Assembly (NCBI GenBank): GCA_022800215.1
Contig: JAAWPV010000003.1
Coordinates: 1-64,000, forward strand
Length of the DNA stretch: 64,000 nt
Direction of reading: 5' to 3'
Source: Oscillospiraceae bacterium
GTDB lineage: Bacteria; Bacillota; Clostridia; Oscillospirales; Oscillospiraceae
The notes beneath the pieces were generated by a model, which was not told the origin of the DNA, did not search any database, and saw only the letters and a program-made list of their open reading frames with translations. Below are positions 35,895-44,985 of this stretch, piece after piece; position 1 is the first letter of the stretch; each line of letters starts with the position of its first letter. The position numbers were made by a program, and so were the translations under genes.

Positions 35895-35945
35895 AGCCGC
35901 CTACGGAAAGTCAAAACATAAACCTATATCGAGAGGAGAAAAACT

Positions 35946-36878
35946 ATGCCCATCTATATGAAGATCATCCTGGCCATTCTGGGCGTCCTTGTGGTTCTTG
36001 CCCTGGCCCTCAACTTTAAGGTGGTCCAGCAGTCCAAGGCCTACGTCCTCACCCGGCTGGGCAGCTTCCACACCATCTGGACCCAGGGCCCCCACTTCAA
36101 GATCCCCTTCATCGACCGCATCGTCAAGGTGGTGTCTTTGAAGGAGCAGGTGGTGGACTTCGCCCCCCAGCCCGTCATCACCAAGGATAACGTGACCATG
36201 CAGATCGACACGGTCATCTACTTCACCATCACCGACCCTAAGCTCTATACCTACGGCGTGGAGCACCCCATGAGCGCCATCGAGAACCTGACCGCCACCA
36301 CCCTGCGTAACATCATCGGCGATCTGGAGCTGGACCAGACCCTGACCAGCCGGGACATCATCAACTCCAAGATGCGCTCTTTGCTGGACGAGGCCACCGA
36401 CCCCTGGGGCATCAAGGTGAACCGGGTGGAGCTGAAGAACATCATGCCTCCCCGGGACATTCAGGAGTCCATGGAAAAGCAGATGCGGGCCGAGCGTGAG
36501 CGCCGTGAGGCCATTCTCCAGGCCGAGGGCACCAAGCAGTCCCAGATCCTGGTGGCCGAGGGCGAGAAGCAGTCCCTCATCCTGAAGGCCGAGGCCGCCA
36601 AGGAGGCCGCCATCAAGCGGGCCGAGGGCGAGGCCGAAGCCATCCTGAAGGTCCAGCAGGCCACTGCCGAGGCCCTGAAGCTCCTCAACGAGGCGGCTCC
36701 CACCGACCAGGTGGTGAAGCTGAAGGCCCTGGAGGCCTTCGCCAAGGCCGCCGACGGAAAGGCCACCAAGCTCATCATCCCCAGCGAGATCCAGGGTTTG
36801 GCGGGCCTTGCCGCCAGCGCCAAGGAGATCTTTACGGCGGAGGAGAAGAGCGAAGGCGGCGGGAAGCCGAGGGGATAA
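35946..36878 (+). CDS. SPFH/stomatin-like membrane protein
   Basis: The 310-residue protein has an N-terminal membrane segment (4-24), the SPFH domain (SKAYVLTRLGSFHTIWTQGPHF, PVITKDNVTMQIDTVIYF) and a long Ala/Glu/Lys-rich coiled coil (about 175-270), typical of the QmcA/stomatin group. These form large cages in the membrane that regulate FtsH-like proteases. The last residues (about GGGKPRG) and the stop lie inside a repeat element; an in-frame-looking Lys/Glu tail occurs at 37041-37070 beyond it, so the C-terminus was probably altered by the insertion. Confidence 0.9.
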   Translation: MPIYMKIILAILGVLVVLALALNFKVVQQSKAYVLTRLGSFHTIWTQGPHFKIPFIDRIVKVVSLKEQVVDFAPQPVITKDNVTMQIDTVIYFTITDPKLYTYGVEHPMSAIENLTATTLRNIIGDLELDQTLTSRDIINSKMRSLLDEATDPWGIKVNRVELKNIMPPRDIQESMEKQMRAERERREAILQAEGTKQSQILVAEGEKQSLILKAEAAKEAAIKRAEGEAEAILKVQQATAEALKLLNEAAPTDQVVKLKALEAFAKAADGKATKLIIPSEIQGLAGLAASAKEIFTAEEKSEGGGKPRG

Positions 36879-37039
36879 GACCCGAAGCGGAACGAACGGA
36901 CCGCAGGCCCCAAAGGGGCCGGAGGCCGGCTTGTGCAGTTCGGCAAAGCCGATGCCGGAGGGGACCACGCGACCATAGGAAGCGGGGCGGAGAGGCTTAT
37001 ATCCCGAGGCGCACTGACCGCCCCGCAGCTTGACAGCCC
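36845..37039 (+). repeat. structured 3'-end element, type I (copy B)
   Basis: Left end GAAGAGCGAA lies in the SPFH coding end. GGGGATAAG pairs with CTTATATCCC across the element, a GGCCCC-AAA-GGGGCC hairpin lies inside, and the right end is CCCCGCAGCTTGACAGCCC. The terminal stem is only partly paired and the copy is about 50 bases longer than the others, with an internal duplication-like segment around 36978-36990. Confidence 0.7.
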
Positions 37040-37070
37040 AGAAGCCAAGGGCGAGAAGAAGGGCAAGTAA
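37040..37070 (+). pseudogene. possible displaced C-terminal codons of the SPFH gene
   Basis: Directly after the element, GAAGCCAAGGGCGAG... encodes EAKGEKKGK and a TAA stop. Its composition matches an SPFH-type tail (preceding intact residues are EEKSE), so it may be the original gene end displaced by the insertion. This is inference from composition and position only. Confidence 0.45.
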
Positions 37071-37084
37071 ACACTGTTCCTACG

Positions 37085-37116
37085 GAGGGCAGCGCAGTTG
37101 CGCTGCCCTCTTGTAT
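37085..37116 (+). terminator. terminator of nfeD-SPFH
   Basis: A 12-bp stem GAGGGCAGCGCA / TGCGCTGCCCTC is followed by TTGTATTTTG. Confidence 0.85.
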
Positions 37117-37139
37117 TTTGTCTCAGGTTCTGGTATAAT
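37111..37139 (+). promoter_or_regulatory. promoter of gdpP
   Basis: TTGTAT (37111-37116) and TATAAT (37134-37139) with 17 bases between. The -35 hexamer overlaps the T-tail of the preceding terminator. Confidence 0.7.
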
Positions 37140-37194
37140 GCTCTTAATTATGCTCCGTTATTATGCCTTTTCCCACCTGTAAGGAGGTGTCTCC

Positions 37195-39201
37195 ATGCAC
37201 AAGAAAGGTTTGTCTCATCTGCTGGAGCCCAGCTTCCGGCTTTATTTCATCTTCCTGGCCCTCTTTGCGGCAGCCTCCGCCGTCATGGGACAGTATCATC
37301 TGGCCCTCTTTGAAGGGGTGGTGGTGCTGGTGCTGTTCCTCTACTTCCACCGGCGCAACAGCGTGCGGAAGCGGGAGATCCTCAGCTACATTGAAAACCT
37401 CACCGACGATATGGATGTAGCTGCCAAGGACACCATGGTAAACGCCCCCCTGCCCATGGTCATCTTCCGGCCCGAGACAGAGGAGGTCATCTGGTCCAAC
37501 GACCGGTTCCTTCAGATCTCCGGGGACCGGGATCACCTTTTCGACCGGAAGATCACCGATGCGGTGCCCTCCTTCGACACCCGCTGGCTCATGGAAGGCA
37601 AGACCCAGTGCCCCAGCGAGGTGCTTATCGGGGCGCGGCGGTTCCAGGTCTTCGGCCACCTGGTCCGCACCGGGGAGCGGAAAGAGCAGGATTTCCTGGC
37701 CACCACCTACTGGGTGGAGGTCACCGAGCTCTCCATACTCCGGGACGACTATTATGCCAGCCGGCCGGTGGTCATTCTGCTGGTCATGGACACCTACGAC
37801 GAAATTTTCAAGGGTGTCAGCGACAACGTAAAGACGGCCATGCTCTCCGATTTGAACCGCCGGATGAGCGAGTGGACCGCCCCCACCAACGGCATATACT
37901 GCCGCTACGACCGGGACCGGTATCTGCTCATCTGCGAGGAACAGTACCTGTCCGCCATGCTGGAAAAGAAATTTGACATTCTGGATTCTGTTCATGAGGT
38001 GGTGAACCCCAGCGGTATCCCCGCCACCCTATCCATCGGCGTAGGCCGGGACGCGGACAGCCTTGCCGACCTCTTCCAGTATGCCTCTCTGGCGCTGGAA
38101 ATGGCCTTCTCACGAGGGGGCGACCAGGCGGTGGTAAAAAACCGCTTCAACTTTGAGTTCTACGGCGGCCGCTCCAAGGAGACCGAGCGCCACACCAAGG
38201 TAAAAAGCCGCATTATGGCAAGCGCCCTCTACGAGCTGATCGGCGACGCTTCCCAGGTTTTCGTCATGGGCCATACCTTCCCGGACCTTGACTGCATCGG
38301 CCCGGCGGCAGGCCTGGCGGCCATTGGCCGGAAACGGGGGGTGCCCGTCCACATTCTCCGGGACACTACCGTCAGCCCCGCCGACCAGATGATGGACGAG
38401 CTGGAGCAGCTGCCTGAGTACGAGGATGTATTCGTCACCCCCGCCGATGCCATGGTCATGGCCGACGCCAGCTCTCTGCTGGTGGTGGTGGACACCAACC
38501 GGCCGGAGCAGGTCCTGAGCCGGGAGTTTTTAGAGTCGGTAAATAAGGTGGCGGTCATCGACCACCACAGACGGGCGGCCAGCTACATCGAGGGGGCGGC
38601 CCTCAGCTTCCACGAGACATACTCCTCCTCCGCCTCGGAGCTTACTACCGAACTGCTCCAATATATCCTGGAGCCCCCGGAGCTTCTCAAATTGGAGGCC
38701 GAGGCCCTCATGGCAGGCATGGTGCTGGACAGCAAGAACTTTACCATGCGCACCGGCTCCCGCACCTTTGACGCGGCGGCTTTCCTCCGCCGGTCAGGGG
38801 CGGACACCACCGAGGTGCGGCGGTTCTTCAAGACCGACCTCAACCGGGCCATTGCCCGGTACGAGATCGTCAAGGAGGTCAAGATGGTCCGGGAGGGCAT
38901 CGCCGTCGCCGCGCTGGGCCACCCGGTGGACCGGGTCACTGCCGCCCAGGCTGCCGATGAGCTGCTGACCGTTCAGGGGGTGGACGGCTCCTTTGTCCTC
39001 TTCCCCGACGCCGACGGGCGCATCATCCTCTCCGGCCGAAGTCTGGGTGAGCCAAACGTCCAGGTCATCCTGGAGGAGCTGGGGGGCGGCGGCAACGCCG
39101 CCGTGGCCGGCGCCCAGATCCCGGGCAAGAGCCTGGAGGAGGTCCGGGAAGCGCTGCTGGTCTCGATTGAAAAGTATTACGCCGAGGATGGCTCGAAATA
39201 A
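37195..39201 (+). CDS. gdpP: cyclic-di-AMP phosphodiesterase (GdpP)
   Basis: The 668-residue membrane enzyme hydrolyses c-di-AMP. Two N-terminal spans (about 15-52) are followed by a PAS-like domain (about 80-160), a degenerate GGDEF domain (about 170-325) and DHH/DHHA1 phosphodiesterase domains. Catalytic motifs: HTFPDLDCIG (His360, Asp364, Asp366), VVDTN, and IDHHRR (Asp456-His457-His458). AAGGAGGTG precedes the ATG. The order gdpP-rplI-dnaB is conserved across Firmicutes. Confidence 0.95.
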   Translation: MHKKGLSHLLEPSFRLYFIFLALFAAASAVMGQYHLALFEGVVVLVLFLYFHRRNSVRKREILSYIENLTDDMDVAAKDTMVNAPLPMVIFRPETEEVIWSNDRFLQISGDRDHLFDRKITDAVPSFDTRWLMEGKTQCPSEVLIGARRFQVFGHLVRTGERKEQDFLATTYWVEVTELSILRDDYYASRPVVILLVMDTYDEIFKGVSDNVKTAMLSDLNRRMSEWTAPTNGIYCRYDRDRYLLICEEQYLSAMLEKKFDILDSVHEVVNPSGIPATLSIGVGRDADSLADLFQYASLALEMAFSRGGDQAVVKNRFNFEFYGGRSKETERHTKVKSRIMASALYELIGDASQVFVMGHTFPDLDCIGPAAGLAAIGRKRGVPVHILRDTTVSPADQMMDELEQLPEYEDVFVTPADAMVMADASSLLVVVDTNRPEQVLSREFLESVNKVAVIDHHRRAASYIEGAALSFHETYSSSASELTTELLQYILEPPELLKLEAEALMAGMVLDSKNFTMRTGSRTFDAAAFLRRSGADTTEVRRFFKTDLNRAIARYEIVKEVKMVREGIAVAALGHPVDRVTAAQAADELLTVQGVDGSFVLFPDADGRIILSGRSLGEPNVQVILEELGGGGNAAVAGAQIPGKSLEEVREALLVSIEKYYAEDGSK

Positions 39202-39231
39202 TCATCTCTATACCAAAGGAGTGTATCTATT

Positions 39232-39678
39232 ATGAAAGTGATTTTGACCCAGGACGTGAAGGGCCAGGGCAAGAAGGGCCAGCTTATTGAGGCCAGCGAC
39301 GGCTACGCCCGGAACTTCCTTCTGCCCCGGAAGCTGGCGGTGGCCGCCACCGCCGAGAACCTGAACACCATGCAGCAGCAAGAGAAGGCCAAAAGGGCCC
39401 AGGAGGCCGCCGAGCGCTCCGCCGCCCTGGAGATGGCTGAGAAGCTGAAGGACTGCACCGTGAAGGTCACTGCCAAGGCGGGCAACGGCGGACGGCTCTT
39501 CGGCTCGGTGACCAGCAAGGAGGTCTCCGACGCTCTGAAGGCCCAGTACGGCATCGACATCGCCAAAACCAAGATCGTACTGCCTGAGCCCATCAAGGCC
39601 TTCGGCGGCTACCAGCTCAAGTGCAAGCTGGGGTATGAGATCTCGGGGACCATCAACGTGACGGTTGTGGAAGCGTGA
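39232..39678 (+). CDS. rplI: 50S ribosomal protein L9
   Basis: The 148-residue protein binds domain V of 23S rRNA. It begins MKVILTQDVKGQGKKGQLIE, with DGYARNFLLPRKLAVAAT matching the L9 signature, a long connecting helix (about 45-75) and a C-terminal globular domain. AAAGGAG precedes the ATG. It lies between gdpP and dnaB, the usual order. Confidence 0.98.
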   Translation: MKVILTQDVKGQGKKGQLIEASDGYARNFLLPRKLAVAATAENLNTMQQQEKAKRAQEAAERSAALEMAEKLKDCTVKVTAKAGNGGRLFGSVTSKEVSDALKAQYGIDIAKTKIVLPEPIKAFGGYQLKCKLGYEISGTINVTVVEA

Positions 39679-39720
39679 GCATAGGCGCATCGTACAAAAA
39701 GGCAAGGGAGTGAAACTGCC

Positions 39721-41064
39721 ATGGACGAATTGATTTCCCGGCAAATGCCCCATTCGGTGGAGGCAGAGCAGGCGGTGCTGGGCTCTGTCCTTATTGACGA
39801 GCGGTGTATCCCCCAGGTGATGGAGGCGCTAAAGCCCGAGGACTTTTATCTGCGGCAGAACCGGGAGATTTTTGAAACGGTCTGCTCCATGTTCAACTTC
39901 TCGGAGACCATCGACCCCGTCACCGTGCTGGACAAGATGAAGCAGCTTGGGGTGTACGACGAGAACACCTCCTACGACTACATCCGCCAGCTTATGGTCA
40001 TCACCCCCACCGCCGCCAACGTGGGAGAGTATATCAACATCGTGAAGGACAAGTCCCTTCTCCGCCGGGTGGCCGAGACGGCGGGGGCCGTCACCGCCCT
40101 CATTCAGGAGGGCACCGCCACCGCCCAGGAGGCCCTGGAGGCCGCTGAACAGCGGATCTACGCCATTCGCCAGGGCCGGGGGGCACAGGGGCTGGAGCAT
40201 ATCTCCTCCATCCTGCTGGGGGTCTACGACCGCTTGAACGAGCTGGCCGCCAGCGACCAGGCGGTGCCGGGACTGTCCACCGGCCTTCCCAATCTGGACT
40301 CTGCCATTGCCGGACTCAATAACTCCGATCTTCTCATCCTGGCCGCCCGGCCCGGCATGGGCAAAAGCTCTTTCGCTCTCAACGTGCTTTTGCATGCAGG
40401 CAAGTTTTCCGGCAAGAGCGTGGTCTATTTCTCCCTGGAAATGAGCCGGGAGCAGCTTGCCATGCGGCTTATCTCCAGTGAGGCCTTTGTGGAGTTGAAA
40501 AAGCTCATCACGGGCAAACTAAACGAGGAGGACTGGACCAAGGTGGCCGCCGCCTCCGCCTCCCTCAACCAGACCAACATTCTCATCGACGACAACCCCA
40601 TGCTGTCGGTGGCGGACATGAACGCAAAATGCCGCCGGGTGGATAACCTGGGGCTGGTCGTCATAGACTACCTTCAGCTCATGACCTCCGCAGGCGGCCC
40701 CAGCCGGGGCGGCGACAACCGGCAGCAGGTGGTTTCCGATATGTCCCGGGCGCTGAAGATCATGGCAAAGGAGCTAAACGTGCCCGTTTTGTGCCTAAGC
40801 CAGCTCTCCCGCGCCAACGAGAGCCGCTCGGACAAACGGCCCATGCTTTCCGATCTTCGGGAATCGGGGGCCATTGAGCAGGACGCCGACATCATCCTTT
40901 TCCTCTACCGGGACGATTATTATAATGATGACAGCGAGGAGCACAACCTGGCCGAGTGCATCGTGGCCAAGAACCGCCACGGGGAGACGGGGACGGTAGA
41001 GCTCCAGTGGATCCCCGAGTACACCACCTTCACCGCGGTGGAGCGGCGGTATGGGGACTATTGA
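39721..41064 (+). CDS. dnaB: replicative DNA helicase
   Basis: The 447-residue hexameric helicase unwinds DNA at the fork. It has an N-terminal primase-interacting domain (PHSVEAEQAVLGSVLID) and a RecA-like motor with Walker A ARPGMGKSSF (Gly212-Ser217), Walker B VVIDYLQLM, and the sensor region LSQLSRANESRSDKRPMLSDLRESGAIEQDAD. No intein is present. AAGGGAGTG precedes the ATG. tilS begins two bases after its stop. Confidence 0.97.
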   Translation: MDELISRQMPHSVEAEQAVLGSVLIDERCIPQVMEALKPEDFYLRQNREIFETVCSMFNFSETIDPVTVLDKMKQLGVYDENTSYDYIRQLMVITPTAANVGEYINIVKDKSLLRRVAETAGAVTALIQEGTATAQEALEAAEQRIYAIRQGRGAQGLEHISSILLGVYDRLNELAASDQAVPGLSTGLPNLDSAIAGLNNSDLLILAARPGMGKSSFALNVLLHAGKFSGKSVVYFSLEMSREQLAMRLISSEAFVELKKLITGKLNEEDWTKVAAASASLNQTNILIDDNPMLSVADMNAKCRRVDNLGLVVIDYLQLMTSAGGPSRGGDNRQQVVSDMSRALKIMAKELNVPVLCLSQLSRANESRSDKRPMLSDLRESGAIEQDADIILFLYRDDYYNDDSEEHNLAECIVAKNRHGETGTVELQWIPEYTTFTAVERRYGDY

Positions 41065-41065
41065 T

Positions 41066-42343
41066 ATGGATGAGGCCCTGATCCTGCCCGGCTCCACGGT
41101 GCTGTGCGCCGTGTCCGGCGGGGCGGATTCCGTGTGCCTGCTCCATATGCTCTCCCGGAGAGGGGACATTTCCCTTCGGGCGGCCCACTTTAACCACCGG
41201 CTGCGGGGGGAGGAGTCGGACCGGGACGAGCAGTTTGTCCGGGAGCTGTGCCGGGAGTGGAGCATCCCCCTCACGGTGGGCAGCGGGGACGTGAAGGCTT
41301 ACGCCAAGGCGGAAAAGCGCTCCATCGAGGAGGCCGGGCGTATCCTGCGGTACAACTTTCTCTTTGAGACAGCCGAACGGGAGGGCTGCCACCTCATCGC
41401 CACCGCCCACAACGCAGACGATAATCTGGAGACCCTGCTCCTGAACCTGACCCGGGGGAGCGGCCTGCAAGGGCTGACCGGCGTCCCGCCCCGGCAGGGA
41501 ATGCTGATCCGGCCCCTATTGTCCACCACCCGAAAGGAAATTGAGACCTATCTTCGGACATACGGCCTTTCCCATGTGGAGGACAGCTCCAACCGTGACG
41601 AGACATACAGCCGCAATAAGATGCGCCGCCGGGTCTTGCCCCTGTTGGAGGAGCTCAACCCCTCCCTGCGGAAAAATTCCGCGGACACCATTCGCTATCT
41701 GCGTGCGGACAACGACTATCTCAACGCCCAAGCCGCTGCGCTGACCGCCCAGGCCCGAACAGGTCCCGAGGGGGTGTCCATTGACGCTTCCCTGATTGCC
41801 CAGGCCCCGGACCCCATTGCCATCCGGGCGGTGCGGCAGCTCCTTTCCATGACGGCCCAGGGCTCCACCGACTGCACCGCCGCCCATCTGGAGGGCCTGG
41901 CGGCCCTCTGCCGGAGCGGCGGCCCCTCCACCCTTCTGGACCTGCCCCACGGCGTCACTGCCCGGCGGGAATATGACAGGCTGATCCTCACCACCCGGAA
42001 GGAAGGCCCCCCCCTTTGGGCCGCTTTTTCCCCTGTTGAGGGGGACAACCCGGTGCCCGGCACCGGCTGGGTGGTGGTCGTGGCGGGGAAACCTTGGCCC
42101 GGCCTTGTGGTCCGACCCCGGCGGACGGGGGATGCCATTCCCCTGCCAAACGGCCACACCAGAAGCCTGAAAAAGCTCTTCATCGACAGAAAGATTCCCC
42201 GGCTCAGCCGGGATACCATCCCCATTGTGGCCGACCATGAGGGAGTCATCGCCGTGGCCGGGCTGGGAAGCAACACCGAGCACCCCCGCCATGGGCGGAT
42301 CGTGATAAAAGTAAGGGAGGATACAAAAAATGAATGTGAGTGA
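41066..42343 (+). CDS. tilS: tRNA(Ile)-lysidine synthase
   Basis: The 425-residue enzyme converts C34 of the AUA-reading tRNA-Ile to lysidine. The PP-loop motif SGGADS is at residues 17-22, followed by AAHFNHRLRGEESDRDE and ATAHNADDNLET typical of TilS, and a C-terminal substrate-binding domain. I choose ATG 41066, 8 bases after GGGGAC; an in-frame ATG at 41051 has no site. It overlaps hpt by 14 bases, the common tilS-hpt-ftsH order. Confidence 0.95.
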   Translation: MDEALILPGSTVLCAVSGGADSVCLLHMLSRRGDISLRAAHFNHRLRGEESDRDEQFVRELCREWSIPLTVGSGDVKAYAKAEKRSIEEAGRILRYNFLFETAEREGCHLIATAHNADDNLETLLLNLTRGSGLQGLTGVPPRQGMLIRPLLSTTRKEIETYLRTYGLSHVEDSSNRDETYSRNKMRRRVLPLLEELNPSLRKNSADTIRYLRADNDYLNAQAAALTAQARTGPEGVSIDASLIAQAPDPIAIRAVRQLLSMTAQGSTDCTAAHLEGLAALCRSGGPSTLLDLPHGVTARREYDRLILTTRKEGPPLWAAFSPVEGDNPVPGTGWVVVVAGKPWPGLVVRPRRTGDAIPLPNGHTRSLKKLFIDRKIPRLSRDTIPIVADHEGVIAVAGLGSNTEHPRHGRIVIKVREDTKNECE

Positions 42344-42884
42344 AATGCGAGAGGACATCGACCACATACTGATCTCTGAGGAGGAGCTCCAGAAGCGGGT
42401 GGCCGAGCTGGGGGCCCAAATAAGCGCCGACTACGCCGGGAAGTGCCCATTGCTGGTGAGCGTGCTGCGGGGGTCCTTCATCTTTATGGCGGACCTTGCC
42501 CGGCAGGTGCAGCCCTTCTGCCAGGTGGATTTTATGGCGGTCTCCTCCTACGGCTCGGGCACCGTGTCCTCGGGCCAGGTGAACATCGTCAAAGACCTCA
42601 CCGATTCCATCGAGGGCAAGGACGTCATCGTGGTGGAGGATATTCTGGACAGCGGCAACACCCTCTCCTACCTCTTCCAGCTTTTGAAGGCCCGGAATCC
42701 GGCCTCTTTGAAGCTCTGCGCCCTGCTGGATAAGCCCTCCCGGCGGACCAAGCCCATCACCGCCGACTATGTGGGCTTCGAGGTCCCCGACAAGTTCGTG
42801 GTGGGCTACGGTTTGGACTATGACGAGCTCTACCGCAACCTGCCCTACATAGGCGTTTTGAAGCCCAGAGTCTATGAGAAGTAA
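42330..42884 (+). CDS. hpt: hypoxanthine phosphoribosyltransferase
   Basis: The 184-residue enzyme salvages hypoxanthine and guanine. The PRPP-binding motif VVEDILDSGNTLSYL starts at residue 101 (Glu103, Asp104), with LLVSVLRGSFIFMADLAR and the VGYGLDYDELYRNLPYIGVL end typical of bacterial Hpt. GGGAGGA lies 8 bases before the ATG at 42330, inside the end of tilS. A repeat element in opposite orientation begins 9 bases after its stop. Confidence 0.96.
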   Translation: MNVSEMREDIDHILISEEELQKRVAELGAQISADYAGKCPLLVSVLRGSFIFMADLARQVQPFCQVDFMAVSSYGSGTVSSGQVNIVKDLTDSIEGKDVIVVEDILDSGNTLSYLFQLLKARNPASLKLCALLDKPSRRTKPITADYVGFEVPDKFVVGYGLDYDELYRNLPYIGVLKPRVYEK

Positions 42885-42893
42885 CGGTCTGCT

Positions 42894-43037
42894 GGGCTGT
42901 CAAGCTGCGAACAGGTCAGGGCGCTTCGGGATATAAGCCCCTTCGACTGCGCGCGCCGTTTGCTGGGCCTTCGGCCCACCAAGCCGTCCGCTCCGCTCCG
43001 GGTCTTATCCCCGAAGCTGACCTGTTCTTCGCTCTTC
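42894..43037 (-). repeat. structured 3'-end element, type I (copy C)
   Basis: Read on the minus strand: left end GAAGAGCGAA (43028-43037), terminal stem GAACAGGTCAG (43017-43027) paired with CTGACCTGTTC, inner GGG-ATAAG pairing with CTTAT-AT-CCC, hairpin GGGCC-GAA-GGCCC, and right end GCAGCTTGACAGCCC. It is the only copy oriented opposite to the gene before it, and it ends just upstream of the ftsH ribosome-binding site. Confidence 0.85.
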
Positions 43038-43062
43038 TTTTTTGAAAGGACGTGGTTCCCCT

Positions 43063-44904
43063 TTGGATAAACGATTCAGTATCAGAGACGCAGGCTTTCT
43101 TGGTCTCATCGTAGTGATCCTGCTGGTCATTGTCTTTGCCCTCCGGGGCCTGGACGCCTCCCCCGAGCCCACCTCGGCGGAGGTTCGCACGCTCATTGAA
43201 ACCCAGCAGGTGGATACGGTGAAAGTGAAGGACAACACCCTCACCATGGTGCTCAAGGATGGCTCCACCGTCACTGCCAAGCTATACAGCGGCGAAATGT
43301 TTTACGATGAGTTCAACGACATCCTTGTGGCCCAGAAACGTGCCGGTATCCTCACCGACTACAACTATCTGCCTGACACCATTCTGCCTTGGTATGCCTC
43401 CTTCCTTCCCTGGCTGGTCATCCTCGGGCTTTTTGCCCTGCTGTGGTACAGCATGATGAGCCGCCAGATGAACGCCGGCGGCGGTGGCGGTGGGGCCGGT
43501 GACCGGCCCTCCCGGTTCAGCCGGGCCCGCACCAAGGTCGCCAACGGAGAGGGCAAACAGGTCACCTTTGCCGATGTGGCCGGAGCCGATGAGGAAAAAG
43601 CAGAGCTTCAGGAGGTGGTAGACTTTCTGAAAGAGCCCCAGCGGTATCTGGAACTGGGAGCCCGCATCCCCAAGGGCATCCTGCTGGTGGGCCCGCCGGG
43701 CACCGGCAAGACCCTCCTTGCCAAAGCGGTAGCCGGGGAGGCGGGAGTCAATTTCCTGTCCATCTCAGGTTCCGACTTTGTGGAGCTCTATGTGGGCGTG
43801 GGCGCAGGCCGGGTCCGCGACCTTTTCGACCAGGCCAAGAAGGACGCCCCCGCCATCGTCTTTATCGACGAGATCGACGCCGTGGCCCGGCAGCGGGGCG
43901 CCGGCCTAGGCGGCGGCCACGATGAACGGGAACAGACCCTAAACCAGCTCCTGGTGGAGATGGACGGCTTCACCGCCAACGAAGGCGTGGTGGTGCTGGC
44001 TGCCACCAACCGGGTGGACATTCTGGACCCCGCCATCCTGCGGCCCGGCCGCTTTGACCGCCAGGTCTATGTGGGCGAGCCCGATGTGAAGGGCCGGGAG
44101 GACATCCTGAAGGTCCACACCCGGAACAAGCCCTTGGCCGACGACGTTGATTTGAAAACCGTGGCAAAATCCACAGCCGGTTTCACCGGCGCCGAGCTGG
44201 AAAGCCTTATGAACGAGGCAGCTCTCCGGGCCGCCAAGTTCCGCCGGCCCTTTATCCTCATGGAGGATATTGAAGAGTCCATTATCAAAGTGCTGGCCGG
44301 CCCCGAGAAGAAGAGCAAGGTGGTCATTGAGCGGGAGCGGAAGCTCACCGCCTACCACGAGGCGGGCCACGCCCTGGTCCTCCACGCCCTGCCCAGCCAG
44401 GACCCGGTACACCAGATCACCATTGTCCCCCGGGGTATGGCAGGTGGTATGACCATCCATCTGCCCAAGGAAGACAAATCTTTCCAGTCCAAAAAGGAAC
44501 TCACCGACCGCATCGCCGTCTGCCTGGGTGGCCGGTGCGCCGAGCAGCTTGTGCTGGGGGATATCTCCACCGGGGCGGGCAGCGATCTGCAGACCGCCAG
44601 CGCCATTGCCCGGAACATGGTCATGCGCTACGGCATGAGTGACAAACTGGGCAACGTGGTCTTTGATTCCGGCCACGACGAGGTGTTTATCGGTCGGAGC
44701 ATGGCCCAGGCCAAGAGCTACTCCGAGGAGACCGCCAGTCTCATTGATGAGGAGGTCAAGCGGCTGCTGGATGATGCCTACCGCACCTGCGGCGCCATCC
44801 TCACCCGGGACCGGGCCTACCTGGAAAAGGTGGCCCAGTACCTTCTGGAACATGAGACCATGGACGGAGAGACCTTTGAGAGGATCATGAATCAGCCTGT
44901 GTAA
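43063..44904 (+). CDS. ftsH: ATP-dependent zinc metalloprotease FtsH (second copy)
   Basis: The 613-residue membrane protease has spans at about 9-27 and 105-125, an ordinary short extracytoplasmic domain, Walker A GPPGTGKT (210-217), Walker [15 protein letters not shown], and the zinc site HEAGH (432-436). Its length and position after tilS-hpt match the canonical Firmicutes FtsH, so this is the housekeeping copy and the one at 24681 is the divergent paralogue. The start is TTG 43063 ([12 protein letters not shown]); the TTG at 43042 overlaps GAAAGGA. Confidence 0.95.
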   Translation: MDKRFSIRDAGFLGLIVVILLVIVFALRGLDASPEPTSAEVRTLIETQQVDTVKVKDNTLTMVLKDGSTVTAKLYSGEMFYDEFNDILVAQKRAGILTDYNYLPDTILPWYASFLPWLVILGLFALLWYSMMSRQMNAGGGGGGAGDRPSRFSRARTKVANGEGKQVTFADVAGADEEKAELQEVVDFLKEPQRYLELGARIPKGILLVGPPGTGKTLLAKAVAGEAGVNFLSISGSDFVELYVGVGAGRVRDLFDQAKKDAPAIVFIDEIDAVARQRGAGLGGGHDEREQTLNQLLVEMDGFTANEGVVVLAATNRVDILDPAILRPGRFDRQVYVGEPDVKGREDILKVHTRNKPLADDVDLKTVAKSTAGFTGAELESLMNEAALRAAKFRRPFILMEDIEESIIKVLAGPEKKSKVVIERERKLTAYHEAGHALVLHALPSQDPVHQITIVPRGMAGGMTIHLPKEDKSFQSKKELTDRIAVCLGGRCAEQLVLGDISTGAGSDLQTASAIARNMVMRYGMSDKLGNVVFDSGHDEVFIGRSMAQAKSYSEETASLIDEEVKRLLDDAYRTCGAILTRDRAYLEKVAQYLLEHETMDGETFERIMNQPV

Positions 44905-44985
44905 AAGCCCGGCGAGACGGACTATCCGTATAAATGGGGTCCCCGCAACCCACTTGCCGCTTTGCAGGAAGAGAGGAGGGCCGCC

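Noticed and set aside
42894..43037. Intrinsic terminator of hpt
   Set aside because: The long stem lacks a T-run and matches the dispersed element family in all internal features, so it is classed as a repeat.
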